Shown in pieces: positions 24,920 through 38,320 of a DNA stretch of 64,000 bases (the stretch's first letter is position 1; each line of letters starts with the position of its first letter). A model generated the notes under the pieces. It was given only the letters and a program-made list of their open reading frames with translations. It ran no database searches and had not been told where the DNA came from. Position numbers and translations under genes: made by a program. This stretch comes from Brevibacterium moorei (GTDB taxonomy: Bacteria > Actinomycetota > Actinomycetes > Actinomycetales > Brevibacteriaceae). The stretch is from contig NZ_JANIJX010000019.1 of the NCBI RefSeq assembly GCF_024580735.1, positions 1-64,000 on the forward strand, in the 5' to 3' direction.

Positions 24920-27057
24920 ATGGATTCGCAGAACGCAGTCACCGCATCCTGGGCATCGCCGATCACCGCCGAACACGTCGCAGTCGGTGCCAGGCCCGTG
25001 AGCCGGGCCCGGTTCGCAGGACCGCCCGGGGCCATCCGGGTCTACTACTCCCAGCGGATCCCCACCGAGGCCTCCCGGATCGGCATCTTCGCCAATGACT
25101 CCGGCGTCGCCGAGGACGCCGTGTCCGTTCTGCCCGCACCCTATTCCGCGCACTCGCGGGTGCACGAATACGGCGGCGGGGCCTGGGCCGTGGCCGCCGA
25201 CCACACCATCACCTTCGTCAACGCCGCCGATCAGCGCCTCTACCGGTTCAACCCCGTCACCGACCCCGGTACCCCGCCCGTCGCGCTGACCCCGGAGACG
25301 GACCGGGCTGTGCGCTACGGGGACCTGGACTATTCGGCCGGACGTCTGCTGGCCGTGCGCGAGTCCTACGATGCGGCGGGCACCGTCACCCGGGCCATCG
25401 TCGAGGTCGCAGAGGGGACCACTGCCGCGGAACCGGGCGGCTCTGCGGAACCGGATGCTGCCGCGGACCAGGGCCGGGCCTCGGCCCCGGAGGCTGTGCG
25501 CGAACTGGCCGCCGGCCCCCACTTCCTCGCCTTCCCCCGCATCTCGCCGGACCACGGCTTCCTCAGCTTCATTGGCTGGGACCACCCGGACATGCCATGG
25601 GACCAGACGAAGCTCTACCTGGTCGCCCATCCCGGCACCGCGGGGGCCAGCGCACCGGTGGCAGTGTTCGGCCGGGCGGACGAATCAGTGCTGCAACCCG
25701 AATGGCTGTCGAACACGACCCTGTCCGTCATCGCCGACCGCAGCGGACACTGGCAGCTGTACTCGCTATCCGCCCCCGCCTTCTTCCAGGTCGCCTCCGG
25801 TGGATTCGCCGCCGAACCGGCCGAGGAGTCCGAACTCCTGGTCACCGAGGGCGAAATCGGTGGACCCCTGTGGAACCTGGGCGCCCGCTGGTACCTGCCG
25901 GTGCAGGGCGGCAACCGGATCCTGGCGGAATCGCGCTTCGGGACCTCGCAGATGGTGTGGACCGACGGGGCCGGAACCGACGACGTCCTCGAATGCGATC
26001 TGGAGACCTTCTCCCTGCAGGACTACCGCGACGGCCTGGCCCTGGTGATCGGCGGATCCGCCGACCGGATCACCGGGCTCTACCTTTACGACGTGACCGT
26101 CGGAAGCGCCCAGGCGCTCGCCCTTAGCCTCGAACTGCCGGTGCCCGCGTCCTATCTGCCGCAGGGACATGCGGTGGAGATCGACGGGGTGCACGCGATC
26201 GTCTACCCGCCCCACAACCCTGAGCACCCGCAGCCGGGAGCCGGTCCCGCTGCGGGCGCGGCAGCCGGAGGTAATGCGGAACCCGCAGCGGAGGGCACAG
26301 CGGGCAGCGCCGCCGCACCCGCTCCCTTCGTCGCCTTCGTCCACGGCGGGCCCACCAGCCAGTCGGTGCCGCAGGTCAGCCTGCACCACGCCTACTTCAC
26401 CAGCCGGGGGATCGGCGTCGTGGACGTCAACTACTCCGGATCCACCGGCTACGGCCGCGCCTACCGCGACGCCCTGCGCGGGCACTGGGGTTTCGCCGAC
26501 GTCGCCGACACCGTCACCGTGCTCCAGGGCCTGGCCCGGCAGGGCACGGCCGATGCGGACCGGCTGGCGATCAGTGGCGGTTCGGCCGGCGGCTGGACTG
26601 TTCTGCAGGCCCTGACCCGCACCGATGTGTTCGCCTGTGGCAGCGACTACTACGGCGTGGCGGAACTGTCGAAGTTCATCACGGAGACCCACGACTTCGA
26701 ATCGCAGTACATCTGGCGGCTGATCGGGGTGGATCCGCAGGCACCCGACCGGGAGGAGCGCCTGGCGGAACTGGCGCCGCTGAACCACCTGGCGGACCTG
26801 GACGTGCCGGTGGCGATCTTCCAGGGCGAACAGGACCCGATCGTCCCACCCAGCCAGGCCCACCGCCTCATCGCCGGACTGCAGGACAAGGGCCAGGTCT
26901 ACGTCGCCGAGTTCTATCCGAACGAGTCCCACGGCTTCACACGGGTGGAGAACATCGCGGACAGTCTGCGCAGCGAGCTGGGCTTCTACTGCCGCATCAT
27001 GGGCCTCGACGCCCCAGGCGTGCCGCCGGTGCACCTGCGCGGCCGGGGCCGCAGCTG

Positions 27058-27058
<1 letters not shown>
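24920..27058 (+). CDS. Prolyl oligopeptidase family (S9) serine peptidase
   Basis: The product is 712 aa. An N-terminal beta-propeller (about 50-410) is followed by an alpha/beta-hydrolase domain (about 440-690) with the S9 triad: Ser in SGGSAGGW, Asp in GEQDPIVP, His in ESHGF. HGGPTSQ forms the oxyanion region and GSTGYGRAYRDALRGHWG is family-typical. No signal peptide, so a cytoplasmic dipeptidyl or acylaminoacyl peptidase is likely. Two Ala/Gly/Glu-rich insertions (near 25440 and 26240) lengthen loops. TAATCT lies 7 nt before ATG 24920. A TTG two codons earlier is less likely. Overlaps the next gene start. Confidence 0.88.
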
Positions 27059-30604
<3,546 letters not shown>

Positions 30605-31061
30605 GGAGCCCATCCGGTTTGAGAGTGTAGGAAAACCGGCACGGAGGTAGTTCAATCATCCTGCGCCAGGATCGCTCCTTGCCGGTGGTGCTCGTGGGTT
30701 GGGTGTTCCTCGGGTGGGGTGCCGGCGCCTTTCGGTGGTACTCGCGAGTTGGATGCTAGTCGGGTTGAGTTCCCGCGCCTTGTCTGTCGTGTCAGATGCG
30801 CGCGCATACCCTGCTACCCAGCGCATCTGCTGCCACCGAAACAGAGGGACGTTACTCGGCAAACATCGGAAACTAGTTTCGAATAAACCCTTCCCTTCAT
30901 GAGTGACACACGATACACTTGAGGTAGGTCAGGAAACCCGCCCCGGACAGCGAAGTCCCGTCAGGTTTTACGGCTCGTCTTCCCCGACATTCATCAAGCA
31001 CGCACGCGTGTAGCCAGTTCGGCCGGCGTTTCGGTCGGGATACGGGAGGAGGGAAGAGAAC
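30605..31061. other. 457-bp intergenic region before the HNH gene
   Basis: No credible gene on either strand. It contains a degenerate 50-bp tandem duplication (30681-30780), base composition lower in G+C than the neighbours, a possible -10 TACACT near 30913, and a strong GGGAGGAGGG box just before the HNH gene. No terminator hairpin with a T-run is evident after ligA. Confidence 0.5.
30681..30780. repeat. Degenerate 50-bp tandem duplication
   Basis: Bases 30681-30730 and 30731-30780 align without gaps at about 37 of 50 positions by eye (shared blocks CGGTGGT, TCGGGT and CGCGCCT). It looks like an old duplication beside the DUF222-HNH gene. Confidence 0.6.
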
Positions 31062-32849
31062 ATGACCATCGATTCCACCCTCCCACGCGCTGGTTTTCCC
31101 GATGACGACCAGAACGCAGGGGTCTTCGGCCGGCCGGCAGACCCCTTACTGACCCCCGACGATTGGGAGCGTCTACAGGAGATCGCTCCGGAACTCGTTC
31201 ACGCCAGTGAGTCACTCGCTGGTCTGGGTGCCGGTGTGGGCACGGATCCCAGTCTTGACGCTTCCGACCTGCTCCTGGTGCTCAAGGGAATCGAACACCT
31301 GTCCCGCGTGACCGCCTCGACCGAGGCTGTTGTTGTGGCGCGTGCCGAACATGAGGTCCCGACTGCCGATTATGGTGCGAAGACTCTTCCGGCCCTGGTG
31401 ACTCGCCTATTGAGGATTGATGGGGCGGCCGCGAGGCGGCGGGTGCGGTTTGCGCACGCGATCGGTGCCGGCCGGTCTCTAACGGGTGCGCGTCTGGAAC
31501 CGGCCTACCCCCATGTTGCCCACGCGTTGGCGGACGGGGGTGTGTCGGTGGATCAGGCGCAGGCGGTGATCCGGGAAGTCGAGAAGATCCCCCGCCAGGT
31601 GCGGCATGTTCACCATGCCACGGCCGAACGGATGCTCGTGGACACGGTGCCGAGTGTTGATGTGGACCAGATTCGTGTGCTGGGTTCTCGGATCCGAGCC
31701 TATCTGGATCCTGATGGGCGTTTCGCGGAGGTTCCGCCGTTGGTTGATGAGTACCACGTGACCGTGACTCCGCGGAGGAATGGTGCGTGGAATCTCACGG
31801 GTCTACTGGATCCGGTGACGGGTGGGAAGTTGCATGGGCTCTTGACGAATCGGCAGGAACCTGGACAGGACACGACTGAAGTGAACTCCGGGGAGGTCCA
31901 GCGAGTCGGCACCGGTGTGCCCGACGGTGCGGAATCCGTTACAGCTGATGTGCCGCCCGGTGACCTACCACCTCAGGACCTGCCGGCTAGCGCGGCGACG
32001 GTTGATGGCCGGCCCACCACGAAGGCGGATCATCCGTTTGGGTATCGGGAGCGGCCCGATGGTGCCAGGCGTCATGACATGTTCGCCACCTTGATTGACC
32101 GGGCTGCGGGTTCGGGTCCGCAGGGTGCGGGCATGGCCCTGGTGGTCACGGCGACTGCTGAAGAGTATGCGCGGGGGAAGGCGGAGGTGGAATCCACTGC
32201 CGGCCCGATCGGGTTACAGGATCTGGAGTCCCTTTCTCCGGGTGCGCTCGTGTATTTCCAGGCCAACCAGCCCGGGACGCGGGAGGTGACCGTGAGGAGT
32301 GCGGGCAGGTTTGCTACGCGGCGGCAGGTTGAGTTGATTGCGGCCAGGGATCGGGGGTGCACGTTCCCGGGTTGTGATATGCCGGTGGGGTGGTGCGATG
32401 CCCACCATATGATCCCCTGGTCCACTGGTGGACCCACGACGGTATCGAATCTGACCTTGGCGTGCCGGTTCCATCACACGTGGCATGACCAGCATGGGTG
32501 GAGGGCCGAGTTGATTGGTGGTTTGCCGGCGTGGATTCCACCCCGGCATGTCGATATCGAACAGCGACCCCTATTCCATTCCCGGTTCACTGCCGCCCTG
32601 ACCGATATCAGTGCTGCGAGGAATGAGGCGGGTTTGCCGCCGGTGTGGGTGCCGGAGGATTTCTCCCCACCTGACTGGAACGCAGAATCGGACCCACCCG
32701 ATCCACCAGACCCGCCGAACTCCTCAGGACTATCCAGTACTACGAGCAAAGACCCTGCGGGTTCTGGCGGCATGCCGTGGGGCACTCAGGGGTCCTATGC
32801 AACGGATGCAGGCACCGACCCTGACGATACGGACGTCCCACCGTTCTAA
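31062..32849 (+). CDS. DUF222 / 13E12-repeat HNH endonuclease
   Basis: The product is 595 aa. The N-terminal DUF222 region (about 50-270) is followed by a variable linker (about 275-340) and a C-terminal HNH nuclease: CTFPGCDMPVGWCDAHH, then TVSNLTLACRFHHTWHDQHGW, giving the Cys pairs, HH and the H-N-H residues. The last 60 residues are low complexity (Pro/Asp/Ser). Such genes exist in many copies in mycobacteria and other actinobacteria, often near repeats, and are suspected to be mobile. In vivo function is unknown. Codons use T in third position more than neighbours, and degenerate repeats flank both sides, which suggests transfer. The GTG/ATG-rich start at 31062 has GGGAGGAGGG upstream. 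Confidence 0.85.
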   Translation: MTIDSTLPRAGFPDDDQNAGVFGRPADPLLTPDDWERLQEIAPELVHASESLAGLGAGVGTDPSLDASDLLLVLKGIEHLSRVTASTEAVVVARAEHEVPTADYGAKTLPALVTRLLRIDGAAARRRVRFAHAIGAGRSLTGARLEPAYPHVAHALADGGVSVDQAQAVIREVEKIPRQVRHVHHATAERMLVDTVPSVDVDQIRVLGSRIRAYLDPDGRFAEVPPLVDEYHVTVTPRRNGAWNLTGLLDPVTGGKLHGLLTNRQEPGQDTTEVNSGEVQRVGTGVPDGAESVTADVPPGDLPPQDLPASAATVDGRPTTKADHPFGYRERPDGARRHDMFATLIDRAAGSGPQGAGMALVVTATAEEYARGKAEVESTAGPIGLQDLESLSPGALVYFQANQPGTREVTVRSAGRFATRRQVELIAARDRGCTFPGCDMPVGWCDAHHMIPWSTGGPTTVSNLTLACRFHHTWHDQHGWRAELIGGLPAWIPPRHVDIEQRPLFHSRFTAALTDISAARNEAGLPPVWVPEDFSPPDWNAESDPPDPPDPPNSSGLSSTTSKDPAGSGGMPWGTQGSYATDAGTDPDDTDVPPF

Positions 32850-32914
32850 ACCACGGTAGGAGCCGTCCTAGTCGGTGTCCTTTCTGCACCCTCAAACCGG
32901 AAGCCCCGGCGAAA

Positions 32915-32943
32915 AAGTACCCCGTGAAGAAGTACCCCGTGAA
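32915..32943. repeat. Two 14-bp direct repeats in the 229-bp gap after the HNH gene
   Basis: AAGTACCCCGTGAA occurs at 32915-32928 and 32930-32943. Further on (33015-33090) the sequence is a degenerate series of CTCAG/AACTCAG words running up to the symporter stop. No gene is seen in the gap 32850-33078. Confidence 0.7.
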
Positions 32944-33078
32944 TGAGTGCTCGCCGGGCGGCTGTGGTGTCAGCTGCCCGGCGATCACTTATCCGGTGGG
33001 CTTAGAAATCAAGGCTCAGCGCTCAATGCCCAGTGTTCAAAGAACAGAGCTCGGGGCTCAGAACTCAGGGTTTAGAAC

Positions 33079-34713
33079 TCAGTGCTCGGTGGCCTTCTCC
33101 GCGCCGTAGCCGGTGAGGGACCTGACCTCCATCTCGGATGCCTTCTGCGGATCCTCACCGCGCTTATCGGTCAGCGAACCGATGATCGCCAGCAGGAAGC
33201 CCACGGGGATGGACACGATGCCCGGATTGCTCAGCGGGAACCAGGCGAAGTTCACGTCCGGACCGAACATCGAGGTCTCGGCCCCGGAGAACACGGGGGA
33301 GAAGAAGATGAGAATCAGGGCCGTGGCCAGTCCGCCGATCATCGACCACACCGCGCCGCGGGTGGTGAAACGCCGCCAGAACAGGCTGAACAGGATAGTC
33401 GGCAGATTCGCGCTGGCGGCCACGGCGAAGGCCAGGGCAACCAGGAACGCGATGTTCTGACCCTGCACGCCGATCCCGCCGACGATAGCGACGATGCCGA
33501 TGACGACCACGGTGCGGTTGGCAACCTTGACCTCGGTCTTGGGGTCGGTCACCTGGCCGTGCTTGATTACGGAGACGTAGATGTCATGGGCGAAGGAAGC
33601 CGCAGCCGTAATGGTCAGGCCCGCGACGACCGCCAGGATCGTGGCGAAGGCGACCGCGGAGATGAAGCCCAGCAGCAGCGGTCCGCCCAGCGCGTTGGCC
33701 AGCAGCGGTGCTGCGGAGTTGACCCCGCCGGGGGCCTTGGCGATCGTATCCGCGCCGACCATGGCGGCCGCGCCGTAGCCCAGTACCAGGGTGAACAGGT
33801 AGAACCCGCCGATGAGGAAGATCGCCCAGACCACGGACTTCTGTGCTTCCTTCGCGGTGGGGACCGTGTAGAAGCGCATCAGCACGTGGGGCAGGCCCGC
33901 GGTGCCCAGCACCAGAGCCAGGGCCAGAGACACGAAGTCAATGGGCAGCTTGCCGTACTGTGCCCCCGGCGCCAGCAGCGCCTCGCCGATCTTGTTTTCG
34001 GGGTGGTTGACCGCGGCCTCCAACACGTTGTTGAAGTTCATGCCGTGGGAGGCCAGCACCCACAGGGTCATCGCCAGAGCACCGCCGATCAGCAGGAACG
34101 CCTTGATGATCTGCACCCAGGTCGTGCCCTTCATACCGCCGATCAGAACGTAGACGATCATCAGCACGCCGACGACGGCGACGACCACCGACTGGCCGAC
34201 TTTGGAGTCGATGCCCAGCAGCAGGGAGACCAGGCCACCGGCGCCTGCCATCTGGGCCAGCAGGTAGAAGAAGCACACTGCCAGGGTGGTGATGGCCGCT
34301 GCCACACGGACCGGCTTCTGCTTGAGCCGGAAGGACAGCACATCGGCCATCGTGAACTTGCCCGAGTTGCGGGTCAGCTCGGCGACCAGCAGCAGGGCGA
34401 CGAGCCAGGCGACCAGGAAGCCGATCGAGTAGAGGAAACCGTCGTAGCCGTTGATCGCGATCGCGCCCACAATGCCCAGGAACGAGGCTGCGGACAGGTA
34501 GTCCCCGGAGATCGCGAAGCCGTTCTGCCAGCCCTTGAAGGAGCGGCCGCCGGCGAAGAAGTCATTTGCGTCCTTCTTCTGCCTGCCGGCCCGCAGCACG
34601 ATGGTCAGCGTGACGATGACGAAGATAAGGAAGATGGAGATGTTGAGAACGGGGTTGTTCTTGGCCGTCTCGGCCGCCAGAAGTGTGACGTTGTCGGGAA
34701 TCGGGGAAGTCAT
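33079..34713 (-). CDS. actP: Sodium:solute symporter, cation/acetate (ActP) type
   Basis: The product is 544 aa with about 13 helices of the SSS family. Features include NDFFAGGRSFKGWQNGFAISGDYLSAASFLGIVGAIAINGYDG near the N-terminus and FGPDVNFAWFPLSNPGIVSIPVGFL near the end. These match ActP, which takes up acetate and short monocarboxylates with Na+. ATG 34713 has GAAGGAAA upstream. The longer frame runs into the preceding gene. Only 1 bp separates it from the DUF485 gene, the usual yjcH-actP pair. Substrate is inferred from family. Confidence 0.88.
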   Translation of the reverse strand: MTSPIPDNVTLLAAETAKNNPVLNISIFLIFVIVTLTIVLRAGRQKKDANDFFAGGRSFKGWQNGFAISGDYLSAASFLGIVGAIAINGYDGFLYSIGFLVAWLVALLLVAELTRNSGKFTMADVLSFRLKQKPVRVAAAITTLAVCFFYLLAQMAGAGGLVSLLLGIDSKVGQSVVVAVVGVLMIVYVLIGGMKGTTWVQIIKAFLLIGGALAMTLWVLASHGMNFNNVLEAAVNHPENKIGEALLAPGAQYGKLPIDFVSLALALVLGTAGLPHVLMRFYTVPTAKEAQKSVVWAIFLIGGFYLFTLVLGYGAAAMVGADTIAKAPGGVNSAAPLLANALGGPLLLGFISAVAFATILAVVAGLTITAAASFAHDIYVSVIKHGQVTDPKTEVKVANRTVVVIGIVAIVGGIGVQGQNIAFLVALAFAVAASANLPTILFSLFWRRFTTRGAVWSMIGGLATALILIFFSPVFSGAETSMFGPDVNFAWFPLSNPGIVSIPVGFLLAIIGSLTDKRGEDPQKASEMEVRSLTGYGAEKATEH

Positions 34714-34714
34714 T

Positions 34715-35092
34715 TCAGTTTCCTTCGGTCGGGACCCGGGCTTCGAGCTCATTGCGCAGGGCGTGCGCCTGCGGCTCGATGCGGCGCTTGGACAGCTGCA
34801 CGTAGACGATCGTGATGACGAACGTCGTGACGAACTGCCCCAGGCCCAGGACGATGCCCATATTGGTCAGGCCGAAGACGGGCTTGGCCATGAAGTCGTG
34901 GGCGTAGGCGCCCAGCAGTACGTAGACCAGGTACCAGACCATGAAGAGGGCGGTCAGGGGGAAGGCGATGGAACGATAGGTGCGGCGGAGCCGACCGAAC
35001 TCCGGTGATCTGTCGACGGCGATGAAATCGATCTGCCCTGATCCAGGACCGGTCTGTGGGGCCGGCGAAGCCTGTGATGTTTCGTCAGTCAT
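34715..35092 (-). CDS. DUF485 inner-membrane protein (YjcH type)
   Basis: The product is 125 aa. An Asp/Gln/Pro-rich cytoplasmic start precedes the DUF485 core SPEFGRLRRTYRSIAFPLTALFMVWYLVYVLLGAYAHDFM and two helices, then a basic/acidic tail. DUF485 proteins nearly always precede ActP-type symporters, as here (1-bp gap), and probably assist them. ATG 35092 follows GCAGGAAA. The upstream 241-bp gap holds an inverted repeat ATGTGC/GCACAT (35226-35243) that may be an operator. Confidence 0.85.
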   Translation of the reverse strand: MTDETSQASPAPQTGPGSGQIDFIAVDRSPEFGRLRRTYRSIAFPLTALFMVWYLVYVLLGAYAHDFMAKPVFGLTNMGIVLGLGQFVTTFVITIVYVQLSKRRIEPQAHALRNELEARVPTEGN

Positions 35093-35333
35093 AGTGTGTT
35101 TTCCTGCTTCTTTGCGGGGATCCCCACTGTGGTGACAGGGCCTCAGGGTCCATGGGGTGCGGGAACCGTGGCACTGTACTTCAGGGGGATCGACACTGCT
35201 TCCTTGCGGTGTTGACGAACAGCATATGTGCGTCAAAGCACATTGCCAAGCGCGGGCGTTGCGTTGCCGTTGCATGATGACGAGGTGCGTCGAAACGCCG
35301 GCGCTGCGCCCAAAGGGAGAGTAGTGTTGGAAT

Positions 35334-36422
35334 ATGGTTGAAGCTTCTACTACTGACGAGAACCTGCCCCTGCGCCGCCTGGGCTTCCTGACCATCGGCC
35401 TGTTCGACCCTGCGGATCCGGCCGCCGGCCACGAGGACACCCTGCGGATCATCGCCCACGGCGAAGAGCTGGGGTTCGACTCCGCCTGGGTCCGCCAACG
35501 ACACCTGCAGTTCGGGATATCCTCGCCCGTGGCCCTGCTGGCCGCTGCCACCCAGCGCACCAGCCGGATCGAACTGGGCATCGCGGTGATCCCGCTGGGT
35601 CCGGAGAACCCGCTGCGCCTGGCCGAGGACCTGGCCACCGTCGATGTGCTCTCGGCCGGCCGGCTCAACCCCGGCGTGTCCGTGGGCACTCCCATGCAGT
35701 GGGAGCACTGGAAGGATGCGCTCTACCCGGATACCCAGGATCAGGAGGACTTCTCCAAGAAGCGCGTTGAGCGCCTACTCGATGCCCTGGCCGGTGAAGA
35801 GGTCAGCGACCTCGGCGGCAAACAGGGAGTGGTGGAGACGTATTCGCGGACCGTGCAGCCGCACGCGCCCGGCCTGGCCGGACGCGTCTGGTACGGAGCC
35901 GGGTCGAGGGCCTCGACCGAATGGGCGGCGGCCCACGGGATGAACCTGCTGACCAGCAGCGTGATCTCGGCCGAGGTCGCCGATGACTTCGACACCAACC
36001 AGCGCGCGCAGATCGACCTGTACCGCAAGGCGTTCGTCCCCGATCCGCGCTTCGGGGCCCCGGCACAGACTCCGCGGGTCTCCCAGGGCCTGTGCGTGGT
36101 GCCCACCGACCATGCGACACCGGAGCAGATCCGCCGCTACACCGCCTGGCGGGCGGAGCGCAGCGTGCGCGACGGCAAACAGTTCGGGCCCAAGAAGACG
36201 ATGTTCGCAGCCGACCTGGTGGGGTCCTCGGCGCAGATCGCCGAAACCCTGGCGTCGATGGCGGCCTTCCGCGCCGTGGACGAGGTTGCCTTCGCCCTGC
36301 CCTTCGACTTCGAGGCCGCCGACTATCTGCAGATCCTCGACGATATCGCCGGCACGCTGGCACCCCAGCTGGGGTGGCGCCCCGGTACCCCTGCTGAGCC
36401 GGCGGCCGGGCGACTAGAATAG
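35334..36422 (+). CDS. LLM class flavin-dependent oxidoreductase
   Basis: The product is 362 aa of luciferase-like TIM barrel. Typical segments are LGFLTIGLF, GHEDTLRIIAHGEELGFDSAWVRQRHLQ, TQRTSRIELGIAVIPLGPENPLRLAEDLATVDVLSAGR, and a C-terminal ADYLQILDDIAGTLAPQL. FMN-dependent monooxygenase or reductase of unknown substrate. TAGTGT lies 6 nt before the ATG with no RBS (leaderless signature). A TAGAAT box that may serve gatC overlaps its last codons. It is a different subfamily from the LLM gene at 48702. Confidence 0.85.
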   Translation: MVEASTTDENLPLRRLGFLTIGLFDPADPAAGHEDTLRIIAHGEELGFDSAWVRQRHLQFGISSPVALLAAATQRTSRIELGIAVIPLGPENPLRLAEDLATVDVLSAGRLNPGVSVGTPMQWEHWKDALYPDTQDQEDFSKKRVERLLDALAGEEVSDLGGKQGVVETYSRTVQPHAPGLAGRVWYGAGSRASTEWAAAHGMNLLTSSVISAEVADDFDTNQRAQIDLYRKAFVPDPRFGAPAQTPRVSQGLCVVPTDHATPEQIRRYTAWRAERSVRDGKQFGPKKTMFAADLVGSSAQIAETLASMAAFRAVDEVAFALPFDFEAADYLQILDDIAGTLAPQLGWRPGTPAEPAAGRLE

Positions 36423-36459
36423 ACGATTGGAGTATCGACCGATGTAGAAAGGGTGGCGG

Positions 36460-36768
36460 ATGCCGTCGCAAACCCCAATCACAACCGAGGAGGTCGCCCA
36501 CTTGGCCGACCTCGCCCGGATCGCCATGAGTGACACGGAACTGGATGGCCTGGCCGGCGACCTCAACACGATCCTCGCCAATGTGGCCCGCGTATCCGAG
36601 GTGGCCACCGACGACGTTCCGGCGACCAGCCACCCGATTCCCCTGGTCAACGTGATGCGCGAGGACGTCGTGTCCGACGCCGTGCTCAGCAGCGAACAGG
36701 CCCTGTCGAACGCACCGAAGCAGGCCGACGACAAGTTCCTCGTGCCGCAGATCCTGGGGGAGGAGTGA
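36460..36768 (+). CDS. gatC: Asp/Glu-tRNA amidotransferase subunit C
   Basis: The product is 102 aa. The family pattern [51 protein letters not shown] wraps the GatA/GatB interface. The C-terminus [29 protein letters not shown] is also typical. [12 protein letters not shown] precedes the ATG. It is the first gene of gatC-gatA-gatB. GatCAB amidates Glu-tRNA(Gln) and, where needed, Asp-tRNA(Asn). Confidence 0.95.
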   Translation: MPSQTPITTEEVAHLADLARIAMSDTELDGLAGDLNTILANVARVSEVATDDVPATSHPIPLVNVMREDVVSDAVLSSEQALSNAPKQADDKFLVPQILGEE

Positions 36769-36770
36769 GC

Positions 36771-38288
36771 ATGTCCAATACCGAACTGACTAAGAGGACC
36801 GCGGTCGAACTGGCCGCCGGGCTGGCCGCGGGGGAATACTCCTCGACCGAACTGACCCAGGCGCACCTGGATAGGATCGCGGCGGTCGAACCCACCGTGC
36901 ACTCCTTCATCACCGTCACCGCCGAATCCGCTCTGGAGACCGCTGCGCGGGTCGATCAGCAGCGCGCCGCCGGTGCCGAACTCCATCCCTTCGCCGGTGT
37001 CCCCGTGACGCATAAGGACCTGGTGTCCACCACGGGCATCAAGACCACCGCCGGATCGAAGATGCTTGAGAACTGGGTGCCGCCGTACGACGCCACCGTG
37101 TTCAAGAAGACCCAGGAGGCGGGACTGCCGCTGCTGGGCAAGACGAACCTCGACGAATTCGCGATGGGCTCGACCACGGAGCACTCGGCCTTCGGCAACA
37201 CCACCAACCCGTGGAATCCGGGGCACGTGCCCGGCGGTTCCTCCGGTGGCGCTGCGGCCTCGGTCGCCGCCTTCGAAGCGCCGTTCTCCGTCGGCACGGA
37301 CACCGGCGGCTCCGTCCGCCAGCCCGCAGCCTTCACCGGAACGGTGGGCGTCAAGCCCACCTACGGTTCGGTTTCGCGCTATGGCGTGATCGCCATGGCC
37401 TCGAGCCTGGACCAGGTGGGCCCGCTGGCGCGCACCGTGGCCGATGCCGCCGCCCTGCACCAGATCCTGGCCGGGCACGACCCCTTCGACTCGACCAGCC
37501 TGCCGGATGCGGTGCCGGACTTCCTGTCCGCCGCCCAGACGGGCGCCACCGCGGGACTGAAGGGCAAGAAGCTGGGCGTCATCAAGCAGCTGCAGGGCGA
37601 GGGCTGGGATGCGGGCGTGCTCGCCACCTTCCAGGAGGCCCTGGCCACCGCAGAGGCCGCCGGCGCCGAGATCGTCGAGGTCGACCTGCCCAGCCTGTCG
37701 TACGCGCTCGACGCCTACTACCTGATCATGCCCAGTGAGGCGTCCTCGAACCTCTCGCGCTATGACGGCGTGCGCTTCGGGCTGCGCGAACTGCCCGCCG
37801 ACGGCCCCGTCACAGCGGAGACCATGATGAAGGCATCGCGCGCAGCGGGCTTCGGCGCCGAGGTCAAGCGCCGCATCATCCTGGGCACCTATGCGCTGTC
37901 CGCCGGCTACTACGACGCCTACTACGGTTCGGCGCAGAAGGTCCGCACGCTGGTGCAGCGGGACTTCGCCCGCGCCTTCGAGGTCGCCGATGTGCTGGTC
38001 TCGCCCACCGCCCCGACCACCGCGCTGAAGTTCGGCCAGGAAACCGAGGCCGACCCGATGGCCCTGTACCTGGGCGATGTCGCGACGATCCCGGCGAACC
38101 TGGCCGGCATCCCCGGCATGAGCCTGCCCGCTGGTGTGAGCGACGGTCTGCCCGTGGGCTTCCAGCTGCTGGCCCCGGCCCGTGAGGACATCCGCCTCTA
38201 TGGGATCGGCGCAGGGCTGGAAGCCGCGCTGGACGACAAGCGCGGGTCCACCGTATTGGCCGGCATCCCCGAACTGACCGTGGCCTGA
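36771..38288 (+). CDS. gatA: Asp/Glu-tRNA amidotransferase subunit A (amidase)
   Basis: Hydrolyses glutamine and channels ammonia to GatB. The product is 505 aa. The amidase-signature triad is intact: Lys in VTHKDL, cis-Ser in GGSSGGAAA, nucleophile Ser in [30 protein letters not shown] and PYDATVF match GatA. GTG 36765 is possible, but ATG 36771 has a GGGGAGGAG box at proper distance and is preferred. It lies 2 bp after gatC. Confidence 0.96.
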   Translation: MSNTELTKRTAVELAAGLAAGEYSSTELTQAHLDRIAAVEPTVHSFITVTAESALETAARVDQQRAAGAELHPFAGVPVTHKDLVSTTGIKTTAGSKMLENWVPPYDATVFKKTQEAGLPLLGKTNLDEFAMGSTTEHSAFGNTTNPWNPGHVPGGSSGGAAASVAAFEAPFSVGTDTGGSVRQPAAFTGTVGVKPTYGSVSRYGVIAMASSLDQVGPLARTVADAAALHQILAGHDPFDSTSLPDAVPDFLSAAQTGATAGLKGKKLGVIKQLQGEGWDAGVLATFQEALATAEAAGAEIVEVDLPSLSYALDAYYLIMPSEASSNLSRYDGVRFGLRELPADGPVTAETMMKASRAAGFGAEVKRRIILGTYALSAGYYDAYYGSAQKVRTLVQRDFARAFEVADVLVSPTAPTTALKFGQETEADPMALYLGDVATIPANLAGIPGMSLPAGVSDGLPVGFQLLAPAREDIRLYGIGAGLEAALDDKRGSTVLAGIPELTVA

Positions 38289-38320
38289 GGCTGCGGACTA
38301 GAGGAACGAAGGACGAATAA

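Noticed and set aside
30605-33078. Insertion sequence or prophage remnant around the HNH gene
   Set aside because: No transposase, integrase, clean terminal inverted repeats or target duplication. Only degenerate short repeats and the DUF222-HNH gene are present.
33082-34815. A 577-codon open frame opposite the acetate symporter
   Set aside because: Composition is Gly/Asp/Gln/His-rich with no domain, as expected for the antisense of a hydrophobic high-GC gene. The minus strand carries a clear SSS family protein.
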